Below, piece after piece: positions 8,567 through 16,798 of a DNA stretch of 64,000 nucleotides (positions are counted from its first letter, which is position 1; every line of letters begins with the position of its first letter). The notes beneath the pieces were generated by a model. The model was not told the origin of the DNA and did no database searches. It worked only from the letters and a program-made list of their open reading frames with translations. This DNA is from Stackebrandtia endophytica. Lineage in GTDB: Bacteria > Actinomycetota > Actinomycetes > Mycobacteriales > Micromonosporaceae. The stretch covers positions 3,224,001 through 3,288,000 of the forward strand of contig NZ_VFOW01000001.1 in assembly GCF_006716355.1 (NCBI RefSeq). The letters are read 5' to 3'. The translations under genes and the position numbers were made by a program.

Positions 8567-9724
8567 ATGCCAACCGGTACCGGCCTGTCCCGAGCACGAC
8601 TGGCGGTGACCCTCGCGTTCATCGCGCACGGCATGGTCTTCGCGTCGTGGCTGCCACGCATACCCGCGTTGAAGAACGACCTCGGTCTGTCCGACGGTGC
8701 GCTGGGACTGATCCTGCTGGCACCACCGGCGGGAGCCATCGCCGCGATGTCGGTGACCGGCGCGGCATGCGCCCGATTCGGCACCGCGACGGTGACCCGG
8801 GTGACCGCAATTGGCTACACCCTGGGGCTGACCGCCATCGGTTGGGGCGCAACGTCAACGCCCACATTGGTCGCGGCACTGTTGTTGGCCGGTGCACTCG
8901 TCGGGGCCTTCGACGTCGCGATGAACTCCCAAGCCGCCACAGTGGAACGGGCGATGAGCAAGCCGGTCATGGGGTCCTTCCACGCCTCCTGGAGCCTGGC
9001 CTCGGCAGCCGGTGCCGGAATCGGGGGAGTGGCCGCCCAATACGACGTGGCACTGTGGATTCAACTGCTGTGCGTGGGCGGATTCGCCCTGTTGCTGGTA
9101 CTGCCGTTCTTCGGCGCCCTCATCCCCGACGCCGAACCGGAGGTGACCAAACGCCGATGGCGGTTCGAGCGGGGACTGATGCTGTTGGCGGTGGTCGCGT
9201 TCGCGGCGCTGCTGGCCGAAGGAGCCGCCGCCGACTGGAGCGCGGTATTCCTGTCGGAGGATCAGGCCGCATCGGCCATGGTGGCGGCCTGGGGCTACTC
9301 GCTGTTCTCGGTCGCGATGTTCCTCGGGCGGCTGGCCGGCGATCGCCTGGTGCACCGGATCGGGCGCAGTCGGAGCATCTCGTCGGCCGCGGTGGTCGGC
9401 GGTATCGGTATGGCGGCCGGGTTGATCATCGCCGAGATCGCCGGCCCCGGGCCGACGGGGCAGGCCGCGGTCATCGCCGGTTTGTTCATTCTCGGCCTGG
9501 GGATCGCGGTCATCGTCCCGGTGGTCTTCAGCGCCGCCGGAGACGGACCAGGCATCGCGATGGTCTCCAACGGCGGCTACACCGGCTGGCTACTGGGGCC
9601 CGCCGTGATCGGTGGCCTGGGCGAGTTCCTCGGTCTGTCGGTGGCCATGTGGACGATTCCACTGCTGGCCTTCCTCGCCGCATTGATGGCGCCCCTGGGT
9701 TTGCGGTCGCTGCCGAGGAGGTGA
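8567..9724 (+). CDS. Major facilitator superfamily transporter
   Basis: A 386-residue inner-membrane protein with about twelve hydrophobic helices in two halves, separated by a charged loop near PDAEPEVTKRRWRFERG. It resembles the YbjJ-type MFS group, with the opening ARLAVTLAFIAHGMVFASW and a helix-2/3 region LSDGALGLILLAPPAGA. The substrate is unknown; drug or sugar export is common in this group. The ATG at 8567 starts just before the first helix and lacks a strong ribosome site. It stands alone. Confidence 0.85.
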   Translation: MPTGTGLSRARLAVTLAFIAHGMVFASWLPRIPALKNDLGLSDGALGLILLAPPAGAIAAMSVTGAACARFGTATVTRVTAIGYTLGLTAIGWGATSTPTLVAALLLAGALVGAFDVAMNSQAATVERAMSKPVMGSFHASWSLASAAGAGIGGVAAQYDVALWIQLLCVGGFALLLVLPFFGALIPDAEPEVTKRRWRFERGLMLLAVVAFAALLAEGAAADWSAVFLSEDQAASAMVAAWGYSLFSVAMFLGRLAGDRLVHRIGRSRSISSAAVVGGIGMAAGLIIAEIAGPGPTGQAAVIAGLFILGLGIAVIVPVVFSAAGDGPGIAMVSNGGYTGWLLGPAVIGGLGEFLGLSVAMWTIPLLAFLAALMAPLGLRSLPRR

Positions 9725-9823
9725 CGACTTTGATCGGACCGTGGCGCGCGCTCGTCGGATCCGTCGCCCGTTGTCACAGGTGACCGGCATGATGTCGGGA
9801 TCTCACAGGGAAGGACTCACCAC

Positions 9824-10351
9824 ATGAGCGTGCCACCACGGATGCAACCACTGCTCGCCCAGCTGGACATGTCGCTGGAACTGTCGTTGCAACGCATGGA
9901 CGGCCTGACCGATGCGGAGTTCTGGTGGCCGCCCGGTCCGGATTCCGCCACCGTCGAACGCGACGAGTCCGGTCGACTCCGAATCCTGCCGTCGCCGGTC
10001 GACACCCCACACCCTCGCACGATCGTGCTGCTGGTGGGGCACCTGATCGGCATGGCCGTCCTGCGCACCGACTACACCACCGGTGACCATCGAATGACCA
10101 CTGAGGACGTTGACTGGCCCGACACGGCCGACATCGGGATCGAGTTCCTGCGCGACAGCTGGGCGGACTGGCGAGGTGCCCTGGCCAGTCTGCGAGACGA
10201 CGAACTCGACGTCATCGGCCGCTGCGACTACCCCGACGGCCTCGACCCGACCCTGCCCGTTCTCGATATCGCCTGGTGGATGAACCGAGAACTGATCCAC
10301 CACACCGCCGAGATCGCTTTCATCCGAGACCTCTACGCCCGGAGGTTGTGA
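9824..10351 (+). CDS. DinB-like (DUF664/DUF1706-type) protein
   Basis: A 175-residue four-helix-bundle protein of the DinB/YfiT-like superfamily, which often binds a metal through three histidines. Candidate ligands are the His in LLVGHLIGM and the pair in RELIHHTAEI, at the usual spacing. Family members include mycothiol-dependent enzymes, but no specific reaction can be assigned. AAGGA lies before the ATG. Confidence 0.8.
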   Translation: MSVPPRMQPLLAQLDMSLELSLQRMDGLTDAEFWWPPGPDSATVERDESGRLRILPSPVDTPHPRTIVLLVGHLIGMAVLRTDYTTGDHRMTTEDVDWPDTADIGIEFLRDSWADWRGALASLRDDELDVIGRCDYPDGLDPTLPVLDIAWWMNRELIHHTAEIAFIRDLYARRL

Positions 10352-10366
10352 CCCGTCTGAGTCGTG

Positions 10367-10510
10367 TCAACTCCCGGTCAGAAGATCGGTGACATCACGA
10401 CAGAACTTGTCGACAGACGGCGAGTTCTTACGGGCCAACGCGATGTCGAAATGTTTGGCGAAGCCGACTTGGTGAGCGGACGGTGGTATGTGGAGCTTCC
10501 CGACATTCGT
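10367..10510 (-). pseudogene. Possible 3' gene remnant
   Basis: This stop-to-stop reading frame on the minus strand encodes a protein-like tail (GFAKHFDIALARKNSPSVDK, then FCRDVTDLL) with coding-like third positions. An in-frame TAA lies directly upstream and no start is available. The tail recalls the C-terminus of LysR-type substrate domains, but that is a weak impression. The other frames of the 320-bp gap at 10352-10672 show no gene. Confidence 0.25.
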
Positions 10511-10672
10511 TTACTGATCCATTCCTTCGCTCCGCGTACCGACTCACCCGCGGCCAACTCGCCGCGCTTGATGCGGAGCTGGCATCGACGGTCGACGGGA
10601 CATGACCTGCGGTGTAGATCCCCGCGCCGTCGATCCACACCCGGAACCACGACAGGTAAGGAAGCAGACCAC

Positions 10673-11002
10673 ATGACCACTTTCATCGCCATCGGCTACG
10701 GCGACAGCGCCGGATACGATAAGACCGATCAGCAAATCAGAGACGCCGCGCACGAGCACGACGCCCGGCTGCGACAGCGGGGCGCGATCATGGGGATCGC
10801 GGGAGCCCCGATACAGGTACGCAACCACGATGGAGACCGCGTCGTCACGACTGACGGGCCGTTCCTTCGTTCCGAGCTCCCGATCGCCGGATTCACCGTC
10901 ATCGAGGCCGACACCGTGGAGGAAGCGGTAAGTCTCGCGTCCAAGACGCCGTGCGCCGTAGCTCATGGTGTCGTCGAAGTGTGGCCGCTGCAAACCACCT
11001 GA
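10673..11002 (+). CDS. YCII-related (DGPF-domain) protein
   Basis: A 109-residue dimeric alpha/beta-barrel type protein of the YCII superfamily. The signature DGPFLRSELPIAGFTVIEAD is present, followed by the helix TVEEAVSLASK and a closing strand VVEVWPL. Actinobacterial members are often encoded near ECF sigma factors, but none lies here. The ATG at 10673 has AAGGAAG at about 10658-10664. A CAACCGCC..GGCGGTTG repeat at 11014-11046 may act as terminator. Confidence 0.85.
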   Translation: MTTFIAIGYGDSAGYDKTDQQIRDAAHEHDARLRQRGAIMGIAGAPIQVRNHDGDRVVTTDGPFLRSELPIAGFTVIEADTVEEAVSLASKTPCAVAHGVVEVWPLQTT

Positions 11003-11200
11003 CATGTCAGCGCCAACCGCCCGGTCTTCGTGCTGGTCGGCGGTTGCCTGGTTCGTTTCGATCCAGCCGCGGGCGACCGGAAATCAGTGAGTGTCCTGAC
11101 GGGTCGCCGATCAGAGGGCATGGGCGGGTCGGTTGACCCGTCGTTTGCCATGGTTCTCGTACAAGTTGGCGGCGCTGGTCGAAATTTCGGTGACCGAGGA

Positions 11201-11887
11201 CTAGTAATACGAGTACGCGCGAACGCAGACGGTATATGAAAGGTCGAATTCGGAATTGCGATCGCTTGCCCAACCGTGCGAGCCACAGAAGCCAGGGTCA
11301 TTGTAGACATGGGTGTATCCGGTCACGATGGCGTTGGCATCGGGGCAGCTCACGAACTTGTAGTACAGCGAGGACGGCGCGGATCCGCTCTGATACAGGC
11401 AGGTGTCGACCGGGGCATGTGCGATGTCGCCCTGCGCCCAGTTCATGGACAGACACAGTAGATCCCAGCTGCCTTCGGAGTCGTTGACCCAACGACTGTA
11501 GTCCCATCGCCTGTCCCAGCGGCCACATGAACTGTCGCCTCCGGCGATACGCTCCAGCACCAGAAAGTTGCCGACCTCGCATGCTTCGACATCCCATTCG
11601 GCACCGTCGTCGTTGGCGCCCCATACGCAGTCACCCGCTCGGGCGTCCACCATGTCGTCTTCGAGGGTGGTTTCTTCCTCGGGGTCGGGATCGTCGTTGA
11701 TCGGGTCGTCATAGATGGGATCGTCATCGATCGAATCATCGGGAGCTTCGTACTGGCCGGTGGTCGTGGGCCCGTCGTCGGGAGTTCCGTTGGAGCTGCC
11801 GATCAGGTCCTCCAAGGTGGCATAACCGAAGAAGGCCATGATGGCGAGGACCGTGCCCACATAGCCCAGAATCCGCCAAACTTTCAT
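11201..11887 (-). CDS. Membrane-anchored protein with acidic linker and Cys-containing domain
   Basis: A protein of about 228 residues with one N-terminal transmembrane helix (VWRILGYVGTVLAIMAFFGY), then an extracellular low-complexity linker rich in Asp, Pro and Thr. The C-terminal domain of about 145 residues has several cysteines, beginning at GDCVWGANDDG. The order (helix, linker, domain starting with GDCV) recalls actinobacterial LppU/SCO3897-type proteins. A second protein of this plan lies at 63152. An alternative ATG at 11920 adds 11 residues, and neither start has a clear ribosome site. Confidence 0.6.
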   Translation of the reverse strand: MKVWRILGYVGTVLAIMAFFGYATLEDLIGSSNGTPDDGPTTTGQYEAPDDSIDDDPIYDDPINDDPDPEEETTLEDDMVDARAGDCVWGANDDGAEWDVEACEVGNFLVLERIAGGDSSCGRWDRRWDYSRWVNDSEGSWDLLCLSMNWAQGDIAHAPVDTCLYQSGSAPSSLYYKFVSCPDANAIVTGYTHVYNDPGFCGSHGWASDRNSEFDLSYTVCVRAYSYY

Positions 11888-12172
11888 GGAGTCCGACTCG
11901 CCGCTCAACGCCACCCCCATCGGAAAGTATTGTGCGGGACCAATTCTAGCGAATGTTGACCACTATGCGCGGTGAGCTGATCGCATCCTGTGTGGATGTG
12001 CTGGGCACCATCGTCGTCCGGTAGCGAGATATCCGATCACCGTGCGGGGCGGTGTCCCCTCATGAGGGTGTAGCCGCGGAGGTCGGTTCGACATCCTTCA
12101 AACTGCCCCAACTCAGGTGATGTCACGTCGGTACTTCAGGTGGCCAAGCCTGCTGCGCTGCTCGGTCCGTTA

Positions 12173-13138
12173 CTAGAACATCTCGGTGCGGTTGGGGTGT
12201 TCCTCTGATTCGGGGCAGTAGTACAGCTGAAGGCTGTAGCCGCGTCCGATGGTGACCTCGACCGGATCGGTGCGTCGGGGGTCGAGCCCGGCGTCCTCCA
12301 CCGCGTGCCAGCTGTTGCCGCCGCCGAATTCGCCACTGCTCGCCGTGAACAGCGGCAGCTGTTCACGACCGCACTCGCACATGATCGGGTACGGATTGAT
12401 GATGCCCCAGCGGCCGCCGTGCCCCAGGGCCTTCCATCCCGGTGCCAAGGTCGGGTTTCGCCAGTGAAGGTGGCCTCGTTCATCCTGCCAATCCCTGACC
12501 GCTTGGTGCAGTGGTTCCGGCAGCGAAACGGTGTTCGGGTACTCGGTGATGGTTTCGGGATGCACCGCGCACGGATTGGGGACGTACTCGCTGTAACAGG
12601 TAACCGGTCGCGGCGGCGACGGCAGGGTCGGTTGCCCGGGATCGACCTTGCGCCAGCGCAGTTGGAAGGCGGGGTTGTACGGCGGTTCGGTATCGGGGTG
12701 GTCGTGTGGGCACCAGAGGATCTGTAGCAGGTCGAACCGGTTCGCCCACGGCAAACCGGGGACATCGCGGTAATACAACTGCGCCAGCGGGACCAGGGGT
12801 TGCGGCGCATCAGGATCGAGGTCGGCCGTGGTGTCGGAGGAGCGTTCTTGACGCTGCTCGAACGTACCCGGCCGCTCCTCACCGGCATCGGGCTCGTGAA
12901 ACCGGCCGCGCATCGCGAGCACCTCCTCATAGGAATCATCGCTGTCGACGTCGTGTTCGAGTGTGCACATTGGCCACGGATCATCCGCGGGCCAGAGCAG
13001 CGGACCACCCACCGAGCTCTCGTTGATGCCGGGCCTACCCGCCCTAGGATGCAAGCGCACGGTGGTCTTGGCATGTTCGGCGAGCGCGGGAAACCGTTCA
13101 AGGATGTCGTATCGACGCGGGGGCGTGGTAAAGGGCAT
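12173..13138 (-). CDS. DUF1963-like (YwqG family) protein
   Basis: A 321-residue soluble protein. The motif SSVGGPLLWPADDPWP and later LVPLAQLYYRDVPGLPWANRFDLLQILWC match the DUF1963/YwqG pattern, in which a WP-rich opening is followed by a Q-[LI]-D/F core. A CxC site (MCECGREQ) lies in the last third. Function of the family is unknown. The start at ATG 13138 has no strong ribosome site. Confidence 0.7.
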   Translation of the reverse strand: MPFTTPPRRYDILERFPALAEHAKTTVRLHPRAGRPGINESSVGGPLLWPADDPWPMCTLEHDVDSDDSYEEVLAMRGRFHEPDAGEERPGTFEQRQERSSDTTADLDPDAPQPLVPLAQLYYRDVPGLPWANRFDLLQILWCPHDHPDTEPPYNPAFQLRWRKVDPGQPTLPSPPRPVTCYSEYVPNPCAVHPETITEYPNTVSLPEPLHQAVRDWQDERGHLHWRNPTLAPGWKALGHGGRWGIINPYPIMCECGREQLPLFTASSGEFGGGNSWHAVEDAGLDPRRTDPVEVTIGRGYSLQLYYCPESEEHPNRTEMF

Positions 13139-13267
13139 GAGCAGTGGTTTCTGTTCCCGGGGGACGATGATCCGGGATCATACCGCCGAACGGCGACACC
13201 GGCGGACGGTCTGCACGAGGTGGAGTTGGCCGTGAGCTCGGACTTGCCGAAAGCCCCCAAGGTGCCG

Positions 13268-13516
13268 CTATCGAGCGGGGCAGCGCCATGACTTGATCGT
13301 GGTGACCAGTCCGGTCCAGTCGTACGTGGGGATGGACAGGATGGGGTAGTCGCCGACGGTGTCCTTTGAGTCCCTGATGGCCACCGAGGTCGGTGAAAGC
13401 GCGGCGGCTTCGAGGCAGTTGGCACCGTTGCTGCCACCACCACTGCGTGAAGACCTCCGCCAGGAAAACTCAGCGGCACTGTGGCGCGCGACTGGGCTGG
13501 TCTTCGAGGCGTTCAC
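13268..13516 (-). CDS. DUF397 protein
   Basis: An 82-residue DUF397 protein with the hallmark FSWRRSSRSGGG, then a Cys-Leu-Glu-Ala core, VAIRDSKD and a final Trp helix (YDWTGLVTTIKSW). DUF397 proteins are small partners of Scr1-type helix-turn-helix regulators in actinobacteria and act as toxin-like or antagonist partners. The GTG at 13516 is preferred because AAAGGGA lies about seven bases upstream. It overlaps the stop of a regulator-like remnant (GTGA). Confidence 0.85.
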   Translation of the reverse strand: MNASKTSPVARHSAAEFSWRRSSRSGGGSNGANCLEAAALSPTSVAIRDSKDTVGDYPILSIPTYDWTGLVTTIKSWRCPAR

Positions 13517-13617
13517 AGTTTGTCCCTTTCCGCGATGATCAGCTGCCGAGACTGTTCTGAGGTGAGGCAACTGCGTTCGATTCGAGCGTACTCGAGATGT
13601 GAGAAGTGAAGGCGCCA
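13513..13617 (-). pseudogene. C-terminal remnant of a Scr1-type (DUF5753) regulator
   Basis: The frame ending at TGA 13513-13515 encodes HFSHLEYARIERSCL followed by TSEQSRQLIIAERDKL. This matches the tail of the intact regulator at 14266 (LEVRYSSVLGKALNAEQS, then YKVIAEA) in the pattern LE..R......L..EQS..IIAE. No start or helix-turn-helix part is present upstream. Its stop overlaps the next DUF397 start, as expected for a former regulator-DUF397 pair. A chance match cannot be excluded because the segment is short. Confidence 0.45.
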
Positions 13618-13715
13618 TCTTTGCAAGGCTCGCCGCGACTGTGGCTCTCTTGCGCCAGAGGACTTGGTAGTTGAGTCTTCTCCATGGTGTCGATGCGCGA
13701 TGCAGGGCGGTTCCG

Positions 13716-13910
13716 CTAAAGATCGAGGTTCCAGGCCTTGATCGTGGTGATGAGGCCGGTCCAGTCGTTTGCGGGGATGGATAGGCGGGGGAAGTCGCCT
13801 AGGGTGTCCTTTGAGTCTCTAATGGCCACTGAAGCCGGCGAGAGTGCGGCGGCTTCGACGCATTCGCCACCTCCGCTGCGAGTACTGCGACGCCAATGGG
13901 TACCGGTCAC
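13716..13910 (-). CDS. DUF397 protein
   Basis: A DUF397 protein of about 64 residues with THWRRSTRSGGG, ECVEAAALS, VAIRDSKDTLGDFPRLS and a Trp helix (NDWTGLITTIKAWN). It is close to its neighbours over the last 45 residues, so it is a recent duplicate. The GTG at 13910 is preferred because GAGGTG lies seven bases upstream. An open frame runs further up to ATG 13973, but that segment covers the fragment of another DUF397 gene read out of frame. Confidence 0.75.
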   Translation of the reverse strand: MTGTHWRRSTRSGGGECVEAAALSPASVAIRDSKDTLGDFPRLSIPANDWTGLITTIKAWNLDL

Positions 13911-13920
13911 GTCAATCACC

Positions 13921-14004
13921 TCACGTTGGTATTGGGCGTGCCTCAACACAGTTATTGTTTCCAGCACTGGCACTACGGCTCGGCTTGCGCCAGGGGGACG
14001 TCAT
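13921..14004 (-). pseudogene. Truncated DUF397 gene
   Basis: An ATG at 14004 with AGGAG five bases upstream starts a 27-residue frame. It carries the DUF397 opening MTSPWRKPSRSASAGNNNCV, then EAR and a stop at 13921-13923. The RDSKD and Trp-helix parts are missing. The next DUF397 gene starts right after the stop. The simplest reading is a gene cut by recombination between tandem copies. Confidence 0.6.
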
Positions 14005-14066
14005 GAGAACTCCTATGGTGGTGTGGATGAACTTTGTCGATTCATGACGTGGGTCTTGGTTCGGTC

Positions 14067-14273
14067 CTAGGACTGTGTGTTCCAGGCCTTGATCGTGGTG
14101 ATGAGGCCCGCCCAGTCGTCCGCTGGTATGGACAGGCGAGGGAAGTCGCCCAGGGCGTCCTTTGAGTCCCTGATGGCCACTGTGGCCGAGGGCAGTGCGG
14201 TGGCTTCGAGGCAGTTTCCACCAGCTGAGTCACTTCTACTGCTTCGTCGCCAGATGATTGGCCGCCTACTCAT
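14067..14273 (-). CDS. DUF397 protein paired with the Scr1-type regulator
   Basis: A 68-residue DUF397 protein with IIWRRSSRSDSAGGNCLEA, VAIRDSKDALGDFPRLS and DDWAGLITTIKAW. Its ATG at 14273 lies inside the end of the regulator gene (8-nt overlap), the standard arrangement for a regulator/DUF397 pair. It is the complete partner of the only intact regulator in the patch. The products at 13716 and 13268 are its paralogues. Confidence 0.85.
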   Translation of the reverse strand: MSRRPIIWRRSSRSDSAGGNCLEATALPSATVAIRDSKDALGDFPRLSIPADDWAGLITTIKAWNTQS

Positions 14274-15111
14274 AGGTGCTCCTTGCTTCGGCTATCACCT
14301 TGTAGGACTGCTCGGCGTTGAGCGCCTTGCCCAGAACAGATGAGTAGCGAACTTCCAAGCTTTCAGCATCAGATCCTTCGACGCAGACATCGCCCAAGGG
14401 CGTCTGAGTGTATGCCACAACTGGGAATGGCTCAATGAGATGAAGCACAACATACGCGCCTGCCCCACAGTACCCCGCACTGTTTCGGAGTATGTGGATC
14501 CGTATATGCGAGTTGTTTCCCAGCGTGAGGAGATGATCGAGTTGGCTTCGCATCACGTCATCACCGCCGACAGGGCGTCGCAGAACGGATTCATCAATGA
14601 TTGAGGTCAATGTCGATGGGTTGTGATTCGTGAGAATGTGTTGGCGAGTCATGCGCACCTTCAACCAACGACGGAGCTGCACGTCGGAAGCTTCAGGGTT
14701 TTCGAGCCGAATGATGGACTCGGCATACTCAGGAGATTGAAGCAAGCCTGGAATCATCAGGGTCTCAAATGAACTGATGGCGGTGGCGCGTTCCTCCAGC
14801 CAAAGGCGATCGATGAGTGTTCCCGAAACTGAGCCTTTGTAGCCTTCCCACCAGCCGCGATCGTTCACTTCAGCGGCGACATGAAGCAGGCGAGCCTGCC
14901 GGTCTGTGTCGGTAACGTTGCAGATCCTCAGGTAGTTGAGGACATCATTCTCCTTGGCCGGTTGGATCCCGCTCTCGATGCGGCTGATCGTTCCAGCATG
15001 GCGACTGCATGCCTTTCCGAACTGGCGCATCGTGAGTCCTGCTTGTTCCCGGAGTTCAGCTAGAGCTGTGCCGAGCCAAGCAGCTCGCAGTGTTGCTTCA
15101 CGTTCAGCCAT
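14266..15111 (-). CDS. Scr1-type helix-turn-helix regulator (DUF5753)
   Basis: A 281-residue DNA-binding protein. An N-terminal XRE helix-turn-helix at about residues 12-70 contains LAELREQAGLTMRQFGKAC and HAGTISRIESGIQPA. The DUF5753 domain follows, with the hallmark ISSFETLMIPGLLQSPEYAE. The ATG at 15111 is chosen for AGGAGG about eight bases upstream; a longer frame to 15198 has no support. The gene is visibly richer in A/T than its neighbours, which suggests transfer. Such proteins act with DUF397 partners as developmental regulators or toxin-antitoxin-like pairs. Confidence 0.88.
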   Translation of the reverse strand: MAEREATLRAAWLGTALAELREQAGLTMRQFGKACSRHAGTISRIESGIQPAKENDVLNYLRICNVTDTDRQARLLHVAAEVNDRGWWEGYKGSVSGTLIDRLWLEERATAISSFETLMIPGLLQSPEYAESIIRLENPEASDVQLRRWLKVRMTRQHILTNHNPSTLTSIIDESVLRRPVGGDDVMRSQLDHLLTLGNNSHIRIHILRNSAGYCGAGAYVVLHLIEPFPVVAYTQTPLGDVCVEGSDAESLEVRYSSVLGKALNAEQSYKVIAEARSTYE

Positions 15112-15291
15112 GAGGATTCCTCCTGCCGCCGCTACTGTCGGCCAATTGACACCTACATTTAGTGGTGGCAATGTTGCCTTGGTGTGGCGAATGTGCAATA
15201 GTGATGCTCATGATGTTAGCTGAACGGAGTTGATTGAATCCGGTTGGTTACATCGGTGGGGGCTTGCCATGACCGTGGCGTAGCTCAGAAC

Positions 15292-15336
15292 GACCGGGAC
15301 GAGTCAGAAGTTTGCAGACAACGCCTCGTCCCGGTC
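15292..15336. repeat. 12-bp perfect inverted repeat
   Basis: GACCGGGACGAG (15292-15303) and CTCGTCCCGGTC (15325-15336) form a perfect stem around a 21-nt loop. On the plus strand it ends 22 nt before the ATG of a possible short gene, so it could be a leader hairpin. No T-tract follows. Confidence 0.6.
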
Positions 15337-15358
15337 CTAACGATCGGAGGTAACCCCG

Positions 15359-15451
15359 ATGGGGAGACCCGACCAGAGTCTTGTCTATCACGTCGTCGCC
15401 GCGATGCCCACGGTGCTCGCCTATCGACGGTCCGTTAACCCGAAAGCTTGA
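15359..15451 (+). CDS. Possible 30-residue small protein
   Basis: A short frame starts at ATG 15359 with GGAGGT seven bases upstream, a far better ribosome site than most genes here. It encodes MGRPDQSLVYHVVAAMPTVL followed by AYRRSVNPKA. The middle is hydrophobic and the end basic. No family is recognised. The hairpin at 15292-15336 immediately upstream could control it. The support is only the ribosome site and the position, so it may be chance. Confidence 0.3.
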   Translation: MGRPDQSLVYHVVAAMPTVLAYRRSVNPKA

Positions 15452-15804
15452 CCTTCGAAGTGGGGGAGAGGTCACCGGGTTGTCCACTGCCGGTGATCCT
15501 CGTGTCATTCACTCACGTGAGGTCCGTGAAGCAGTCGATGACTTCGGGTCCTGGAACTACCTGAACTCTCGGTCGGTTGCTTCGATGGGGCACGGTTTAC
15601 CACCGGTTAACTCGCCGCCCGTGCCCCACGGGGCGGGCGTGCTTCTCCCAAGTAATCCGTGAGCCGTTCGCTCGATAAGCCTGCCACCGGTGTCCCCGGG
15701 CCTTCGGACGGTTTGCGCGACGGCTGCGCGGTAACGCACGTCCGCCCCATTCAACGACATGCTCGCCGGGCTTCGCTATGCCCGCAATAGAAGGAGAACG
15801 ATCC

Positions 15805-16449
15805 ATGACCATCAAGCCCTGCGACTTTCAGATCCTCTCGCCGACCAACGAGCCGCTGCCCGTTGCTCCCGAACACCCCGACCCGGTGATCGCCGCGCAG
15901 TTCGCGACCGTGGCGCGCTCGGCTCGGCCGCGTCGATTCGCGCTCTGCCAAGCCATTCCGGCGCGACCCGACACCGATGAGGTCGTGGTCCGCCCGATGT
16001 ACCAGGGATTGCGCAACCCGGACGGCAGCTGCGTCCTGCTGATGGCGGGGCAACCATACGGCTACTACCAATCCGTCGACGCCGCCTACCGCCACGCCGA
16101 AGGCACCGACCTGTACCTGGTGTGGTTGGAGCCGGAGCCCACGCTGCCCGACGCCACGGAGACATCCGCCAATGTGGAGGCTCGGGAAAACGAGCCCGAG
16201 ATGTGGTTGGTGGCAATGCCATTCCTGTCCCACGGCCCCAACGACGCCAGGTTGCGCGCCATCGAGATCGCCGAGTACTGCGAACCGTCCACACCGGGTT
16301 TGCATCGGCAGTCGGCGCTGCTGTTGAGCGGTGACGATCCGACCAGGCCGATCACCGTCTTCTGTCCCATCGCGCCCTGCATGCGGGAACCGTTCCACCA
16401 CGGCGACCACGAGCCGGCGCCGATCGATCCGGATGGGGGTGAAGCGTGA
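15805..16449 (+). CDS. Hypothetical protein of the accessory patch
   Basis: A 214-residue soluble protein that I do not recognise. The ATG at 15805 has AAGGAG at about 15791-15796. The central part (VVVRPMYQGLRNPDGSCVLL, then GQPYGYYQSVDAAYRHAEG) looks globular. The C-terminus is rich in Cys, His and Pro (FCPIAPCMREPFHHGDH) and could bind a metal. Its stop overlaps the next start by one base. It lies downstream of a dyad-rich region beside the Scr1/DUF397 genes. Confidence 0.6.
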   Translation: MTIKPCDFQILSPTNEPLPVAPEHPDPVIAAQFATVARSARPRRFALCQAIPARPDTDEVVVRPMYQGLRNPDGSCVLLMAGQPYGYYQSVDAAYRHAEGTDLYLVWLEPEPTLPDATETSANVEARENEPEMWLVAMPFLSHGPNDARLRAIEIAEYCEPSTPGLHRQSALLLSGDDPTRPITVFCPIAPCMREPFHHGDHEPAPIDPDGGEA

Positions 16450-16712
16450 TGAACCCCCGCGCCACCGTCGGCGACGTTGACTGGATCGACGTCTACGGCG
16501 AAGCCCGCATCTGTGGTCATCAGGTGAGGAAGACCGACCTGCTGACCATGGAGCGCGCCGGGGATCGGCGGCCCGACGGACACCTCACCGGCCAGGCGAA
16601 GGAACGGATCGCCCGGGAACTCACCGGCCGACTACGCGACCGGGAGGCTCAGGCGCTGGCCGCCTGGAATGCCCAGGGCCCTCCGGGAACCTGGCGGCAT
16701 TGCGAGGGCTGA
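16449..16712 (+). CDS. Small hypothetical protein
   Basis: An 87-residue protein whose ATG at 16449 shares a base with the previous stop (TGATG). A GTG three bases earlier is the alternative start. It contains a short strand-rich part (VDWIDVYGEARICGHQV) followed by charged helices (AKERIARELTGRLRDREAQA). No family is recognised. Coupling to the previous gene suggests a shared role. Confidence 0.55.
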   Translation: MNPRATVGDVDWIDVYGEARICGHQVRKTDLLTMERAGDRRPDGHLTGQAKERIARELTGRLRDREAQALAAWNAQGPPGTWRHCEG

Positions 16713-16798
16713 AAGGACTGTCCCACAACGAGAAACGGCGACCGACCGTGCACCCGGTCGAGTCGCCACACAACAAGAGAAAACGAGGTAAACCTGTC

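Larger units (their letters stand above)
15112..15804. other. Structured intergenic region between regulator and accessory genes
   Basis: No long gene is convincing in these 690 bp. The stretch holds several inverted repeats: a 12-bp perfect pair at 15292-15303/15325-15336, a 7-bp TCACCGG/CCGGTGA pair at 15472-15496, the palindrome CTCACGTGAG at 15512-15521, and a 9-bp pair GGGGCACGG/CCGTGCCCC at 15587-15627. The right part must contain the promoter of the genes starting at 15805. The dyads may be binding sites for the neighbouring regulator (inference). Confidence 0.4.

Noticed and set aside
13974-14066. N-terminal extension of the second DUF397 protein to ATG 13973
   Set aside because: The extra codons are an out-of-frame reading of the truncated DUF397 gene at 13921-14004; the GTG with GAGGTG upstream fits better.
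15270-15345. tRNA-like sequence (GGCGTAGCTCAG)
   Set aside because: The D-loop would be far too long and no T-arm (GGTTCNANNCC) or matching acceptor stem follows.
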